This document shows, piece by piece, positions 1 to 12,980 of a stretch of 64,000 nucleotides of DNA (position 1 is the first letter of the stretch; each line of letters opens with the position of its first letter). The DNA lies in the NCBI RefSeq assembly GCF_003672135.1, contig NC_039512.1, positions 9,936,874-10,000,873 on the forward strand, written 5' to 3'. The position numbers and the translations under genes are program-made. Source of the DNA: Ooceraea biroi. Lineage: Eukaryota > Arthropoda > Insecta > Hymenoptera > Formicidae. The notes below the pieces were generated by a model. That model was not told where the DNA came from. It saw only the letters and a list, made by a program, of their open reading frames with translations, and did no database searches.

Positions 1-124
1 TATGGTAAATGAGAAAAACATGTTAACAACTGTCGATTGTTAATGAATAAAATTAATTGTAAAATTGTTAATCGAATCAAAAGATTCGATTTTAATTCTT
101 TTAATCTTAAATTCTTTCTTGTAG

Positions 125-1511
125 CTTGTGCCTCGTCAAATTTGCTAATCAAGGCGATCAGCTGTTTCTCATCGTCGGGGTAGCGAAAGAGTTCCAGTTG
201 AATCCTAGGGTCAGCAATGGAGGTTTCCTTTACACATACAAGTAAGTGAAATATATTGTTATACCGGCTATGTTTTATTGCACGAGCGGACACTAAATCC
301 ATTGGAAAGCATTACTAAGCAAAGCTCTTATTTATTTTTGTGTTTAAAGTATGACCAAAGAATAAAGGAAAATTGAAATACTTGAAACGAATTTATGAAA
401 TGTTTTATTAAAAATCACATTTTCGTATATACGATATTCTGCAATTCTCTGACAATAAAAAAAACGAACACAATATAATCAGAAGCGATTACTACGCGTT
501 TCAGAGTAAATGCGGAATGCACCAGTATTGAGCTACTGCACAAATCTTCGTTGGATGAGGTGCCGCTGGCCATTTGTCCGTATCAGGGTCGAGTATTGGT
601 CGGCGTGGGGAGGATGCTGCGGCTCTACGACTTGGGCAAGAAGAAGTTACTGCGAAAATGCGAGAACAAGCACATACCCAACGCGATAGTCTCGATCAAT
701 GCTATAGGCCAACGGATTTACGTTAGCGACGTGCAAGAATCCGTATATGCGGTGAGATATAAACGGCAGGAGAATCAGCTGATCGTCTTCGCGGATGATA
801 CGCATCCCAGATGGATCACGACCACGTGCGTCCTGGATTACGACACCGTCGCCACGGCCGATAAATTCGGGAACATAGCTGTGGTGAGCAATTTACGGTC
901 CAGCCTCTGAACTTGCTTTAGTCGCGCGTTAAAAAAATTAATTTCTAGCTTTTCGAATCGAATCGAAGTAAGCGCGTTTCACCAGAAATTTTATTATCAC
1001 GTTTATTTTCTATCTCCAACAGATACGATTAGCGACTGGCATTAACGACGACGTAGACGAAGATCCCACTGGGAACAAAGCTCTGTGGGATCGCGGTTTA
1101 CTAAATGGCGCCAGTCAGAAAGCGGACACCGTGGCGTGCTTCCACGTCGGCGAGACGGTGATGTCCCTGCAGAAGGCGACCCTCATACCGGGCGGTTCCG
1201 AGAGTCTGGTCTACACAACCCTGAGCGGAACGGTGGGCGTGCTCGTGCCGTTTACCAGTCACGAGGACCACGATTTCTTTCAGCACTTAGAAATGCACAT
1301 GCGATCCGAGCACCCGCCCCTCTGCGGCAGGGATCATCTGTCCTTCCGATCGTACTATTATCCAGTGAAGAACGTTATCGACGGCGACCTTTGCGAGCAG
1401 TTCAATTCGATCGAGCCTACCAAGCAGAAGAGCATCTCCGGCGACCTCGAGAGAACACCGTCCGAGGTATCAAAGAAGTTGGAAGACATACGTACTCGTT
1501 ACGCATTCTAA
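125..1511 (+). CDS. SF3B3: Splicing factor 3B subunit 3 (SF3B3/SAP130), C-terminal part
   Basis: Three exons join in phase: 125-241, 505-883 and 1023-1511, ending in TAA. They encode roughly the last 327 residues; the rest of this ~1,200-residue protein lies left of the window. Acceptors TTGTAG, TTTCAG and AACAG and donors AA/GTAAGT and GTG/GTGAGC are canonical. Recognised blocks are GDQLFLIVGVAKEFQLNPR, VGRMLRLYDLGKKKLLRKCE, the DDVDEDPTG loop, and the end KKLEDIRTRYAF. SF3B3 is the DDB1-like triple beta-propeller subunit of the U2 snRNP SF3b complex, acting in branch-point recognition in the nucleus. This part covers the last propeller and C-terminal helical domain. No frame breaks were seen. 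A polyadenylation signal AATAAA lies at 2223-2228. Confidence 0.95.
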
Positions 1512-3540
1512 ACTATTGCAATTATCGAGTCATGTGTTCGCAAGAACGGCAGATCAGTAGCATTATTTGGAAAAATTACCGTTGCAGATCTATTAATCCG
1601 TTTTCTGCATATAATAGCGATGCATATTTCAATCGTTAAACGCACGAGACAAGTTCAGTTATATGTAAGACGATCACATTACTTGTGTAAAAGTTTAATA
1701 TTTTTTACGTGTGTGATAATTTTATTATGTATACTTGAACATAATTTTTAGAACATATATATGTTATAACGTTAGATCTATATTGTATATTTAATTTCTC
1801 TTAGATTAAACAGTGTCACGAGAAAAGAGAAAAAAACACGGTACTGAAAAAGAGTAAAAAGTATTTTAATAGCTTTAGGAGACCCTCACAAAGGTTTTAT
1901 ATCTCCATATTTAACAGTTAGCGAATAGTTACGAAAAAAAAATATAAAACGTTCGAAAAGGTTGAAAGTTTTGTTACGAATCACTTTAGTTGTATTTATA
2001 CCGTGATGTATAGTTACAACACACGTTATTGTATAACGACAATGTGAACTATCACATTCACGAGTAATATACCAGTCGTAAGGATTATTTTTCATTACCC
2101 TGCAAATTAATCTAATCTAATCGTGTAATAATAATTATTTGTATTGAATATAAATCTTGGAATATATTTATTAAAACAGAAAGAGATCTTGTGTATTTCT
2201 ATGCATATGTACATAGCGTGACAATAAAGCCTTTCAAACTGATTTTATCGTCGTGATGATGGTCTGGTGTGGCTTTTTCGTATGACTGAGCGCTTGATGG
2301 CTCGCTTCATACATATGCAGGTTTCAAGATAAATTTTTACGGCACAATATCGTTTTTCTTTGACCAGTCCAGGAACTTTATTGTCACATCGTGTATGCGC
2401 CGATGGCGTAACTAGGTGAGCGTGTATCCCGGCGATGCATTCTGCACTCAATTGCTTCTCGCTCTGTCTCTCTCAGCTTTCCGATGCCCGCACACGTACA
2501 TAGTTACGCATGCACATTCCTCCTGCTCAAAGCGCGAGTTCTGCAGCCCTATGCATCACGTATGCATCCCGTATTACATCGAATCGGAGAGAAATGGCAA
2601 CGCATTCCATTGCCGTTAGAAATTAGATTCGCGATTTTATCAATGAAATTCAACACTGAGCAATATTTGAGCAATGATATATTAAAGATTTGACGAGAGC
2701 AATTACTGTCTTTTCGAAAATTGAGGAAACATGAAAATCTTGCAGCGAACAGCAGATTTATCGCGGTTCTTTGAGGTCTCTTCGATACTTTGCATGTACG
2801 AGACCCGTGAACCAGCTACACGACATTCATAACTACTCGAGATTCACAATTTTGCACAGGAAGTATCCGAGGAGTTTCATATCCCCGAGTTCTATTATTG
2901 CCACTTCGTTCGTCTAAAGGTAGAGATTACCTCGCGCATCGTGACAGCACGCTTTAATTATAGATAAACGATTATTTACCGTCGCTCGCGTTTCATATCG
3001 GATTTACCCCGTAACCGAGTTACGAGATTAGATCTCTAATTGACGGAGCGTCGCGGACGATGAACCGTTTATAATAAGCAGACGCGAGATCGATAACTGG
3101 TGAAAAGGGGAACAGCGACCACTGGAGTACCCGTGATGCTGGTAACGCGATAAGAGAGTTACCACCGATCCCTTTGTATGCAGCGTCCAGGGAGAAGGAG
3201 AGAGCAAGAGAGAGAGAGAGAGAGAAAGAAGGAAAAGGGTGTGCACTCGCGTTCGATAGCTGCATTATCGCCGTTCTCGTCGATGCGAGGAAGCTGTGCG
3301 ATGCACGCGCCGGTGGTTGCACATGTATGTATATTAGGGACAGCAAAACGTCGTCGTCGTCGTGCGACGACGATGTCCTCGACACGCTTCGCCTCGTGCC
3401 ACGGATGCACGCGTCTCCGCGGGCTTTGAGGACACCGAGAGATCTGAAGGCAGATCGGAGACCCGAAGAGAGACGGACAGAGAGAAATTGTGACGCGGTT
3501 TATGCACCCTGTTATGTCACTCGTACAAAGCGTATCACCC
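1512..3540. other. SF3B3 3' UTR and intergenic DNA
   Basis: AT-rich sequence follows the SF3B3 stop, with an AATAAA at 2223-2228 that may end the transcript. From about 2900 it becomes GC-richer and contains a GA-rich microsatellite. Only short open frames on both strands; none looks coding to me. Confidence 0.6.
3191..3235. repeat. (GA)n low-complexity tract
   Basis: An imperfect AG/GA dinucleotide run of about 45 bp in intergenic DNA, 0.3 kb left of the satellite array. Confidence 0.9.
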
Positions 3541-5457
3541 AATTCAACTACTTGAAATCTGCCGTGAAACTATGACAAATTCAAAGCGAAATTGTCTCGC
3601 TACTAGCTCGGCTATTATGTATTATTTTGTCTCATTTACAAAGGGAAGAAGATAGTCCACGAACAGTTTATTAAACAAGGTTCGGGTTTATAAAATTAAT
3701 AATTCAACTACTTGAAATCTGCCGTGAAACTATGACAGATTCAAAGCGAAATTGTCTCACTACTAGCTCGGCTATTATGTATTATTTTATCTTATTTACA
3801 AAGGGAAGAAGATAGTCCACGAACAGTTTATTAAACAAGGTTCGGGTTTATAAAATTAATAATTCAACTACTTGAAATCTGCCGTGAAACTATGACAGAT
3901 TCAAAGCGAAATTGTCTCACTACTAGCTCGGCTATTATGTATTATTTTGTCTTATTTACAAAGGAAGAAGATAGTCCACGAACAGTTTATTAAACAAGGT
4001 TCGGGTTTATAAAATTAATAATTCAACTACTTGAAATCTGCCGTGAAACTATGACAAATTCAAAGCGAAATTGTCTCGCTACTAGCTCGGCTATTATGTA
4101 TTATTTTGTCTCATTTACAAAGGGAAGAAGATAGTCCACGAACAGTTTATTAAACAAGGTTCGGGTTTATAAAATTAATAATTCAACTACTTGAAATCTG
4201 CCGTGAAACTATGACAGATTCAAAGCGAAATTGTCTCACTACTAGCTCGGCTATTATGTATTATTTTGTCTTATTTACAAAGGGAAGAAGATAGTCCACG
4301 AACAGTTTATTAAACAAGGTTCGGGTTTATAAAATTAATAATTCAACTACTTGAAATCTGCCGTGAAACTATGACAGATTCAAAGCGAAATTGTCTCACT
4401 ACTAGCTCGGCTATTATGTATTATTTTGTCTTATTTACAAAGGAAGAAGATAGTCCACGAACAGTTTATTAAACAAGGTTCGGGTTTATAAAATTAATAA
4501 TTCAACTACTTGAAATCTGCCGTGAAACTATGACAGATTCAAAGCGAAATTGTCTCACTACTAGCTCGGCTATTATGTATTATTTTGTCTTATTTACAAA
4601 GGGAAGAAGATAGTCCACGAACAGTTTATTAAACAAGGTTCGGGTTTATAAAATTAATAATTCAACTACTTGAAATCTGCCGTGAAACTATGACAGATTC
4701 AAAGCGAAATTGTCTCACTACTAGCTCGGCTATTATGTATTATTTTGTCTTATTTACAAAGGGAAGAAGATAGTCCACGAACAGTTTATTAAACAAGGTT
4801 CGGGTTTATAAAATTAATAATTCAACTACTTGAAATCTGCCGTGAAACTATGACAAATTCAAAGCGAAATTGTCTCGCTACTAGCTCGGCTATTATGTAT
4901 TATTTTGTCTCATTTACAAAGGGAAGAAGATAGTCCACGAACAGTTTATTAAACAAGGTTCGGGTTTATAAAATTAATAATTCAACTACTTGAAATCTGC
5001 CGTGAAACTATGACAGATTCAAAGCGAAATTGTCTCACTACTAGCTCGGCTATTATGTATTATTTTGTCTTATTTACAAAGGGAAGAAGATAGTCCACGA
5101 ACAGTTTATTAAACAAGGTTCGGGTTTATAAAATTAATAATTCAACTACTTGAAATCTGCCGTGAAACTATGACAGATTCAAAGCGAAATTGTCTCGCTA
5201 CTAGCTCGGCTATTATGTATTATTTTGTCTTATTTACAAAGGAAAGAAGATAGTCCACGAACAGTTTATTAAACAAGGTTCGGGTTTATAAAATTAATAA
5301 TTCAACTACTTGAAATCTGCCGTGAAACTATGACAATTCAAAGCGAAATTGTCTCGCTACTAGCTCGGCTATTATGTATTATTTTGTCTTATTTACAAAG
5401 GGAAGAAGATAGTCCACGAACAGTTTATTAAACAAGGTTCGGGTTTATAAAATTAAT
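3541..5457. repeat. Satellite array, 12 tandem units of ~160 bp
   Basis: Twelve near-identical units begin at 3541, 3701, 3861, 4020, 4180, 4340, 4499, 4659, 4819, 4979, 5139 and 5299. Each is 159-160 bp and begins AATTCAACTACTTGAAATCT. The 159-bp forms have lost one base, in the GGGAAGAAG tract (units 3 and 6) or in the GACAATTC tract (unit 12). Two linked haplotypes recur. Type A (units 1, 4, 9) has GACAAATTC, CTCGCT and GTCTCATTT. Type B (units 2, 3, 5-8, 10) has GACAGATTC, CTCACT and a C-to-T change giving TCTTATTT. Units 11 and 12 are mixtures. Units 1-3 and 4-6 repeat the same A-B-short-B order, giving a ~479-bp higher-order period. No open frame spans a unit. The array ends in TTTAATAAATT. 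Confidence 0.97.
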
Positions 5458-7302
5458 AATTTAATAAATTAACGATGAATGTTTTGCATCGAGTTGATAC
5501 CGCAGGATATTAACGTCAAATATTTAAAAAATGTGAGTTATCTTGAAATCATGGAATCATGAAACTTCAGCAACACTCGCTCGTTCAAAACAATTTGATT
5601 TCTAGTATCACCCGCAGCATCCGTTAGTAGAAAATTTCTACCAACGTGTATTGCGGATGGTCAAATTGGATGAAACAGCCTATCGAGTCGAGAGCCTCGA
5701 TGGTTGACCTCGCGGGCTGAAAAGAGGGACGCGAATTCATCTAAATCCGGTAAACGAAGGCAAGCACCTACTTCCTTTTCTCCCGTGAAAAATCGATCGA
5801 TCGTCTTAAACAATCCCCGATTGTTTACGACCACCTTCATCTCGAGAATGCGGACGCGTTATGAAAATTTGATGCGCGGCTATATTACGCCGAGCTGGGT
5901 TCGGTCTCGGCAGGAAAACAGCATATTTTTACGGAGACGCGGTCAATGATGCTCTACCGAATCCGGGAGGGAGACGGTTACTGGAGCGCAAGAATTCCCT
6001 TGAGCAGAATTGAAGGAAGCGCGCCGCGCGGACAACGGAGCGCAACGTGACGTCTTGAGAAGCTCAAAGTTCCGTTGACGAAACTGGATTCACAAAAGGG
6101 GAAAAGAGATTCCCGCTTTGCTTTCCTCGGGAACTCGTTTCTCGTCGGGTTGCAGGTATTAACGTTACGATCATCGTGATCCGCGGACATTCGCGAGGGA
6201 GATCCCACTCGCTAGATCCCGGGAGTGCTTCTTCCCCCGTCGGTTTTCGGCCTCGGTGCGCGTCGTCGGCGAGCTTTGAGGCGTCGCAGGCAGACAGAGA
6301 CGGGGCGAGGGATGGAGAGAAGCGAGAGAGCGAGAGCCGATCGATGCATTGGGGCGCCTGGCAGCCAGGCGGACGAGCGAGCGGGCGGGGGTTGGTCGGG
6401 CAGGCAAAGCGGGGCTCTCCGCGAGCGCGGCTCAGCCCCGTTCCGTTCACCCCTGCCCCGGTGCGTGGCCTGCAGCGGCGGCGCGCGGCTGGCTTCCCTC
6501 CGGGAAAGGTACGTGGTGGCGTGCAGTTGCGCATCGACCTCCGGGGCGTGCACAGCGAGAGCGGGTGGTGGCGCTCCTCGTGGGTGCAGCGGCGGCGGTG
6601 GTGCGTAGGCGGGGTTCCCGTCGTCGCTTTCTCTTCCAGGCTGGACCGTCGTCGTCGTCACCGTGAACGTTAGCGATCGAAATGCCGTTGCCGGTGCTGG
6701 CGACTGCCGATCGCGACCCGCGCTTCTGAGCTCTCTCTCCCCTTCGATCCCCGCTTGTTGTCGGCACCCACATGTCGTCCCTCGCCAACGTCCGAATCGC
6801 ACCGTCGGAATTGTCACTGTGATATGCTCGTTCCATTGGCGGACTATTATGGTAATCAACGCTGGATCGGTCTGTCGTTAATTGTTAATAACGCGAATAA
6901 GACGCACCGAGAATTTCGTATTGGCCTAATTGTACCGCGAATGTTTGCAGTGCTCATTGGAACAGGTGTTTGCGACGCGCCGTCCAAATTGCACACCCAT
7001 GCGTCGGGAGGAGACCGATCGATTTAAATCTCGACCGCTCGTGAGAGACGGACTCGCGCTAATACGATTAACTCGTAATCCACGGTAGAGGAATAGTGGA
7101 GGAATTTTATCGTCTTATTCGCATTATGATATTGCGATCATGGGAACTTTAGACAAAAATTGGAAAAATAAAATTAAAAGAGGAAGCTGTTTCAAAATCA
7201 TTTAGAGATTACAACTATTGAAATTACAAAATACTCGTCAAAAACATTGACAGATTTTATCAAGACACATAATACATCCGAGTTTGCTTTCTTGCCAAGC
7301 AG
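5458..7302. other. CpG-rich stretch, probable promoter or 5' region
   Basis: Between about 5990 and 6800 the sequence is strongly GC- and CpG-rich with many overlapping open frames on both strands, as expected of base composition rather than coding. It lies upstream of the CUB/LDLa gene, whose first visible coding exon starts at an acceptor (7303), so the missing start codon and 5' UTR exon may be here. I could not place the first exon. Confidence 0.5.
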
Positions 7303-10300
7303 GAGATAGCTGATGCCGGAGGAGGATTCGACAAGAGCAATAGACAGCAGTCCCGACCGCCGATCATCGGCGCCGTCTCGCTGCTGCTGCTGCTGATCGC
7401 TGACGCGTCGAACGGCGGCGGCGTCGGCGGCACAGTGGGCGGGGGCGGCGGGGGCGGCGGCAGCGGCGGAGGTACCTGCGGGTTGGCCGAGTTGACGTGC
7501 CGCGACGGCCGCTGCGTACCGATCGACGCCTATTGCAACGGCGAGGACGATTGCGGCGATGGCAGCGACGAGCCGGCGATGTGCACACCCTGCAATCGCA
7601 CGTATCACGGTCGCGAGGGACGCACGTACAAGTTGGACCTGCCCAGGCCCGCGGAGGAACGTTTGCCGTTCCTCTGTCACTTGACGTTTACCGCGGCTGG
7701 TCAGGGCTACGGCGAGCTGGTCCAGCTGCTGTGGGACGCGTTCAGCGTCGGCCGCGTCGACGCCACTGCCGACAACTATTTCACCAGCTGCCCCGAGGGC
7801 TCGCTGCAACTCGCCGAGCTTGGCAGACACTTCACCGGCGGCTCGTGGTGCGGCGTCGGCGAGGGCGGGGCGTCCTATTACAGGTCTCTCGAGCGTCACG
7901 TCACTCCGAATCACTCGAAGGCTGAAAAAAAGCTAACGATAAAATGAAGAGACTCCGTTTCGTTTTCCACTTCCGGCGATATCTGGCTTTTTGCCAAGTT
8001 AGATTCTTATTGTTTGATAAATATGCAAGTAGATGTTTTCCACCGCGGTTTTCCCTATCGATCTTAGCATCTTCTCATCGATCATTCGTTGCATATCTAT
8101 AATCGTTATCATTTTTGTAGCGAAACCAGCACTGTTACCGCTTCCATACGACTCTTCCACGCACCCGCCACGGTGCCGTTCGAGTTTCGCCTCCGTTACC
8201 GCTTCGTCGCGCGCAACGAGGCGGTCGCCCGACTAGGAAAACCGGAGCTGCCGATTGAGCGAGGTTCCCCGGTACCGGGTACTTATTGTTCTCGCAACTT
8301 TTACGAGTGCCACCTGAAGCAATGCCGGCTGCAAAGCCCGAACTACCCGGGCGAGTACCCGCGCAACGCCAGCTGCCTGATCACTGTGCGCCAGAAGGAA
8401 GTACCCACGTGCAAGCACGCGATGATATCCGTCAAAAGCACGCCGACCGGTCCGGTTGGCTTGAACGCGGCCATCAACGCGAGTCTCAGCGTCTGGCAGG
8501 ACTGTCCACCGGAGAAGGACCGTTTGATCTTCCGCGACGGAGCACGTACCGAAGACCCGATCCTCCTGGTGTACTGCGGCGGCCCGCTGCCGCAGGTGAC
8601 CGCGCGCGGACCCGCTATGCAAGTGGAGTTCCGCAGCTCGCCCGTGGCGACCGCGCTGGGCGCTTCCGCACTGCGGCTCGAGCTCGAGTTGCGGGTAATC
8701 TACGTCGATTCGGATGGCCTGGACTACGCAAAGGGCGCGCAGGGCTGTCACTTCTTCGTGAACGGCACGGGCGTCGGTAGCAAGCGCAGCGGCATAATAC
8801 GCGCCCCCTTGCACGCACTGCCACCGGGCTCCAGTTGCACGTGGAACATCAAGGGCGCGACGGGAGACCGCGTATGGCTATACTTCTCATCGTACTCGCA
8901 GCGTGACTTCACCAACAACGGCGAGAACAACGTGAGCGCGGACGGCACGCCGCCACAATGCGCCGTCAAGCTCGTCTTCTGGGACGGTGCGCCGAACACC
9001 GGACAGCCGATGGCCATGCTATGCGACGATACGCCCAAACTGTGCGCTCACGCGGCTCTACGAAACGTCACCAGAAGCACGCGACCATGCACCACCGATG
9101 AGAGCTACCTGACAACCGCGCCGACCTTGACACTGCGTATGGAAACTATTTTGGGTACTGCTCTCCATCCGGTCAATTTTCATGTAAGCATATTTCTAAA
9201 TTACTACGAAACGCAACGTCCAACGATAGTAATACATATATATATATATAAAACATTGTAATTATTTGCTTAAAATTAATTCCAACTGAATAATTTCTTA
9301 CTCACGTATTTTTTTCCTTGCGTGATTAAAGTACGTTAGAATGTAATTAGATACATAAGTTGAGCCTGATATCCTGATCCCTTCATTTTTAGGCGCAGTA
9401 CGAATTCATCTCTACTCTTCAGTCCGGCGAGCCTTGGGGCGATGGTATCTGCAGTCGAATATGGCGTAAAACCCGCGTCGGCGAAGTGATGTCGCCACGC
9501 GACGTACGTCTGTTTGGCCGGGGTGGTGCCAGCAAGTTAGATTGCAGGTAAAGATAAGGAGTATTATTTCAGAAATTGCTTTAAAATAATTCACTTTTTA
9601 TAAAATATGCTCGAATCATAATAAAATACAATTAAATAAATACGTTAGACTTGATTTGGCTTCAAGAACAAAATGATAGAGCAAATTAATAAACTTGAAA
9701 TCATTTCAACACGCGTTAAAGTTAAAAATATATAACAACTTCCTTCTTTAATCGCAGGTATCGTGTGGAGGCTAGTACCGGTGAGCGGATCCGCCTAACG
9801 CTGCACAATGTCAGCCTAGGCGAGTCTACTATCTGCATGAGTGAACCCGACCCGCACACTGGTAGACCACGCTGCATTCACGAACTGGGATCCAGGGAGG
9901 CGCGTTTGGTAATTTACGAAGCGCCATGGCGAGATGTAAAACTGCCTCGGGCGTGCCTATGCGACAATACGTCAAATCTGCCGCTTACATACATCTCCTC
10001 CAGTCGAGCTCTGGAGATAACTTTTTTAGTGGACCAGCAAGCGCCTCACGAAGATTTCGAGACGCTCTTCTTCTACGCCAGCTTCGAGCTCATCCGCGTG
10101 CCGGAATGCCCACGGAAGCAGAGAATCCGCGGTGAAGGTAATTATTCAGAAAGTACAACCAATTTATTTCCGAAAATATTTTTAAAAAGTCTCTTAATCT
10201 TTCTAACAAAAGAAATACTTAACTCCCGTCGAGTCTGAAATAAATATTAGCGTACAAATTTAATATAATCGTGAGATAATCATTATACATTTACGCGCCT

Positions 10301-11369
10301 GCATAATAAATCTTTCTTTTCGTTAAAACAAATAAAAAATAATATAAGAGTTATAAAGCTAATTTCGTGTGCCTGGTAGGTGGTGAGCTGAGATTCGTGT
10401 CTCCTCCGCTATCAAGACCAGATATTTACTGCGAGGGCTTTCCGTGGTTAGTAGAGGCGCGCGAGAATCGATCTCTCTTTGTCCTGACCTGGGGCTGGTT
10501 TCTGCCATTGGAGCCGCCGGCAGCCACCTCCGAATCAGCTGGTGGTCTCACCGGCGGCAGCGGCAGCAGCGATCAGACGAAATGCCCGACCACCAACCGC
10601 ATCCTCCTCTATTCCGGCTGGCCGCCGAAGCTGCTGAAGGTGGTGTGCCCGGCGGAGCCAGGCTCCCGCGAGTTCACCGTGCACGTGTTCTCGGAGGAGT
10701 GGTTGGGTCCCATGGAGGAGGGCAAGTGGCCGGGTCCACCAAGACCGCCGGCCCTACTGTTGGACTTTGTCGCACGAGAACCTGGCCAGGCGGCCGCGTC
10801 CTGGCTGGAGATTTCCAAAAGCCGTGCGGCGCTGCGTCGACAACTGCGTCTCCCGGATCGGGGTGCGGTTGGTATAGAAAACGAGACAAACGGCATGCCG
10901 TCATATATCGGTGACTGCCCACACAAGTGTCCCGAATTGGGCGCGTGCATTGCCGCCAGTCTCTGGTGCGACGGTCATGCTCATTGCCCGTCCGGTCATG
11001 ATGAGGCCAACTGCGGCAATGGCGCTCGACTGCTCGGCCTGCTGCCGCCCACTATGTGGCTCGTCGTGGCCGGCGTTGCTGGAATTGTCACTGCCTTCGC
11101 GTGCCTATTCACTATTCTTATTAGCAGGTAACTTGGATTCTGAAAAATAAAAAGATTGGTCTCAAGTCTCCGGTATTAATCAACTTGCATTTATTTAAGC
11201 TTAATGCTGATTTGGGAAAACACTCTCAAAAGTAAAAAAAAAGGATGAAGTTAAGATCCGTATATTCTGACTCTGCATTTGATGTTAAATGTGATCTGAT
11301 TTTTTTATTTTCAGATATCGAAAATAGCATTGCGTGCAATCTTTATAAGAAATAAATAAAATCTAGACC

Positions 11370-11400
<31 letters not shown>

Positions 11401-11732
11401 AAAACTATAATATTAACTATATGATTAGGATAGAATTCTAATTCTTTAATGATTAATTATTTATTTCTAAGTACTCCAAAAAATTCTCTTTATAGCATTC
11501 CTCTGAATTCCACTAAATTGCATTATAAAATGTATATCTAATAGTATATTTTATCTTTATCTCGAGAATTTGCAAATGTTTAATATTCTTAAAATTTGCA
11601 TTTCTGTTCAGATCCAAAACTCGCACAAAGAGACTTCACTACAAGGGGGCAAAGAAGAAGAAGAAGAAACAGAAGAGCAAGAAGCCGCGACGGGCACCGA
11701 CGGAGGAGACGCTCCTCGGGGCGGCGTCCTGA
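7303..11732 (+). CDS. CUB and LDL-receptor-A domain single-pass membrane protein
   Basis: Exons 7303-7883, 8121-9183, 9393-9547, 9758-10137, 10380-11127 and 11612-11732 join in phase to about 1,015 residues. There is no in-frame ATG in the first of these exons, so the true start lies in an unplaced upstream exon. In order: a hydrophobic Leu run (7381 on) that could be a signal sequence; a Gly-rich linker; an LDLa module near residues 58-97 (six Cys, acidic CNGEDDCGDGSDE); CUB-like regions near 98-235, 248-390 and 400 onward with the CxLxSPNYPxxYP signature; a second LDLa at about 906-942; a transmembrane helix near 951-975; and a very basic cytoplasmic tail with six consecutive Lys. This predicts a cell-surface protein with a large calcium-binding ectodomain. 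Ligand and function are unknown to me. The middle CUB regions are divergent. Confidence 0.85.
11379..11401. repeat. (AC)n microsatellite
   Basis: About 11 perfect AC dinucleotides preceded by a short (GC)n tract, in the last intron of the CUB/LDLa gene. Confidence 0.95.
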
Positions 11733-12980
11733 CATGAGCCGCCCGGTTTCGTGGAGTACATTCACGTGGACCGGGAAACGACTGTTTAGCGACGCTAATT
11801 TTGTGCTTCACCGTCCAACAATTAATTAACTCTACTCGACAAATCTCCCCGTGGTGCCATATATATACAAAATAATCGCGAGGTGATGACGCGTGTGCTC
11901 GACTCCGCGCCACGCGCTTCCTCTCTTTTCCCTTGTTCATTCGACGAGAAAACCTCGCTCGGTTTCTTCCTCGCAGCGATGTGGAATCGAAACCAAACCA
12001 CTCATCACCGAAATGTCTTCTGTTCGCGGGACATTAGTGATAGTTCTGATTTGTGATAGTTCTCTATATGTATCTAATTACACTACATGCTATGTCACCA
12101 TGTAAACACACACCTACATACACGGAAAGAGAGAAAGAGAGAGACACACGCCACAGACACACACAGAGAAAATCTTTAAATTCAAATATAGCTCTTAAGC
12201 GCGTCTCACTAGGACGGAAAGTAAATCCCGAAACGTGTGGCACACACTCAAGTGAAGTGTGCCGAGTGAAGTCTACCTTTTAAATGCTATTATTACCTGA
12301 AAAAAAAAAACATGTTCGCTGATCGTTCGCGTTTACACGATGATAGCGATGATATTATTTTAGAGATTAGAAGAGAGGACGAGTTGCGTACCTCTCGCGA
12401 ATATAATTCTAACAAAAGATATATATATATATATATATATATTAGAGGTGGAAAATTTTACGAATAAGATCATATATTTCAGACTTATATGGTTAACGAG
12501 ATTATTATTGAGCGATATTGAAGTATAAAGTGTGTAGTTGCCGACGTGGGGATAAACAGGTCAGGGTTCAGTAGAATTAGTGTACGTATAGGACGGAGAC
12601 GCTCCGCTGCACGCGAGAGAGCTCACGGAACGAGAAGTTCCGCGGCGGAACTTTGACAAAAACATAAACTGCCTTTTTCGCACGTCAGATGTATTCTAAT
12701 GTCGAGAGACGTTGCATTCGTATTGCGTTCACGAGAAAAATTCCAAAGTTTTTCCGATTCAAGCTCGGGTTCATTTGTCTTCGTACACCGCTTCCGGAAA
12801 AGGAAATATTATTTTTATATATTCTTATTAGGGAGGATATACATATTATTTTTCTATATTATATATATATTATTAATGTGTAAAAGTCTAGCCATTACCG
12901 TCTTCTTATTGTTTAACGTTGAAATTGATTTATACATGATGCGTAACGGCTTATGTGTATTTGTAGCTCAGTCGCATTTA
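11733..12980. other. Probable 3' UTR of the CUB/LDLa gene
   Basis: Sequence downstream of the TGA at 11730-11732. It contains short tandem tracts (AC- and AT-rich) and no convincing coding frame. The 3' end of the transcript cannot be fixed: an AATAAA at about 15038 is possible but lies beyond a transposon. Confidence 0.4.
12419..12442. repeat. (AT)n microsatellite
   Basis: An uninterrupted run of about 12 AT dinucleotides. Confidence 0.95.

Noticed and set aside
3541..5457. Possible CRISPR-like array
   Set aside because: Units are contiguous 160-bp repeats with no distinct spacers, in a eukaryotic genome.
6064..6859. Several 100-215-codon overlapping frames
   Set aside because: They overlap on both strands in a CpG-rich stretch where stops are rare; no splice logic or family resemblance.
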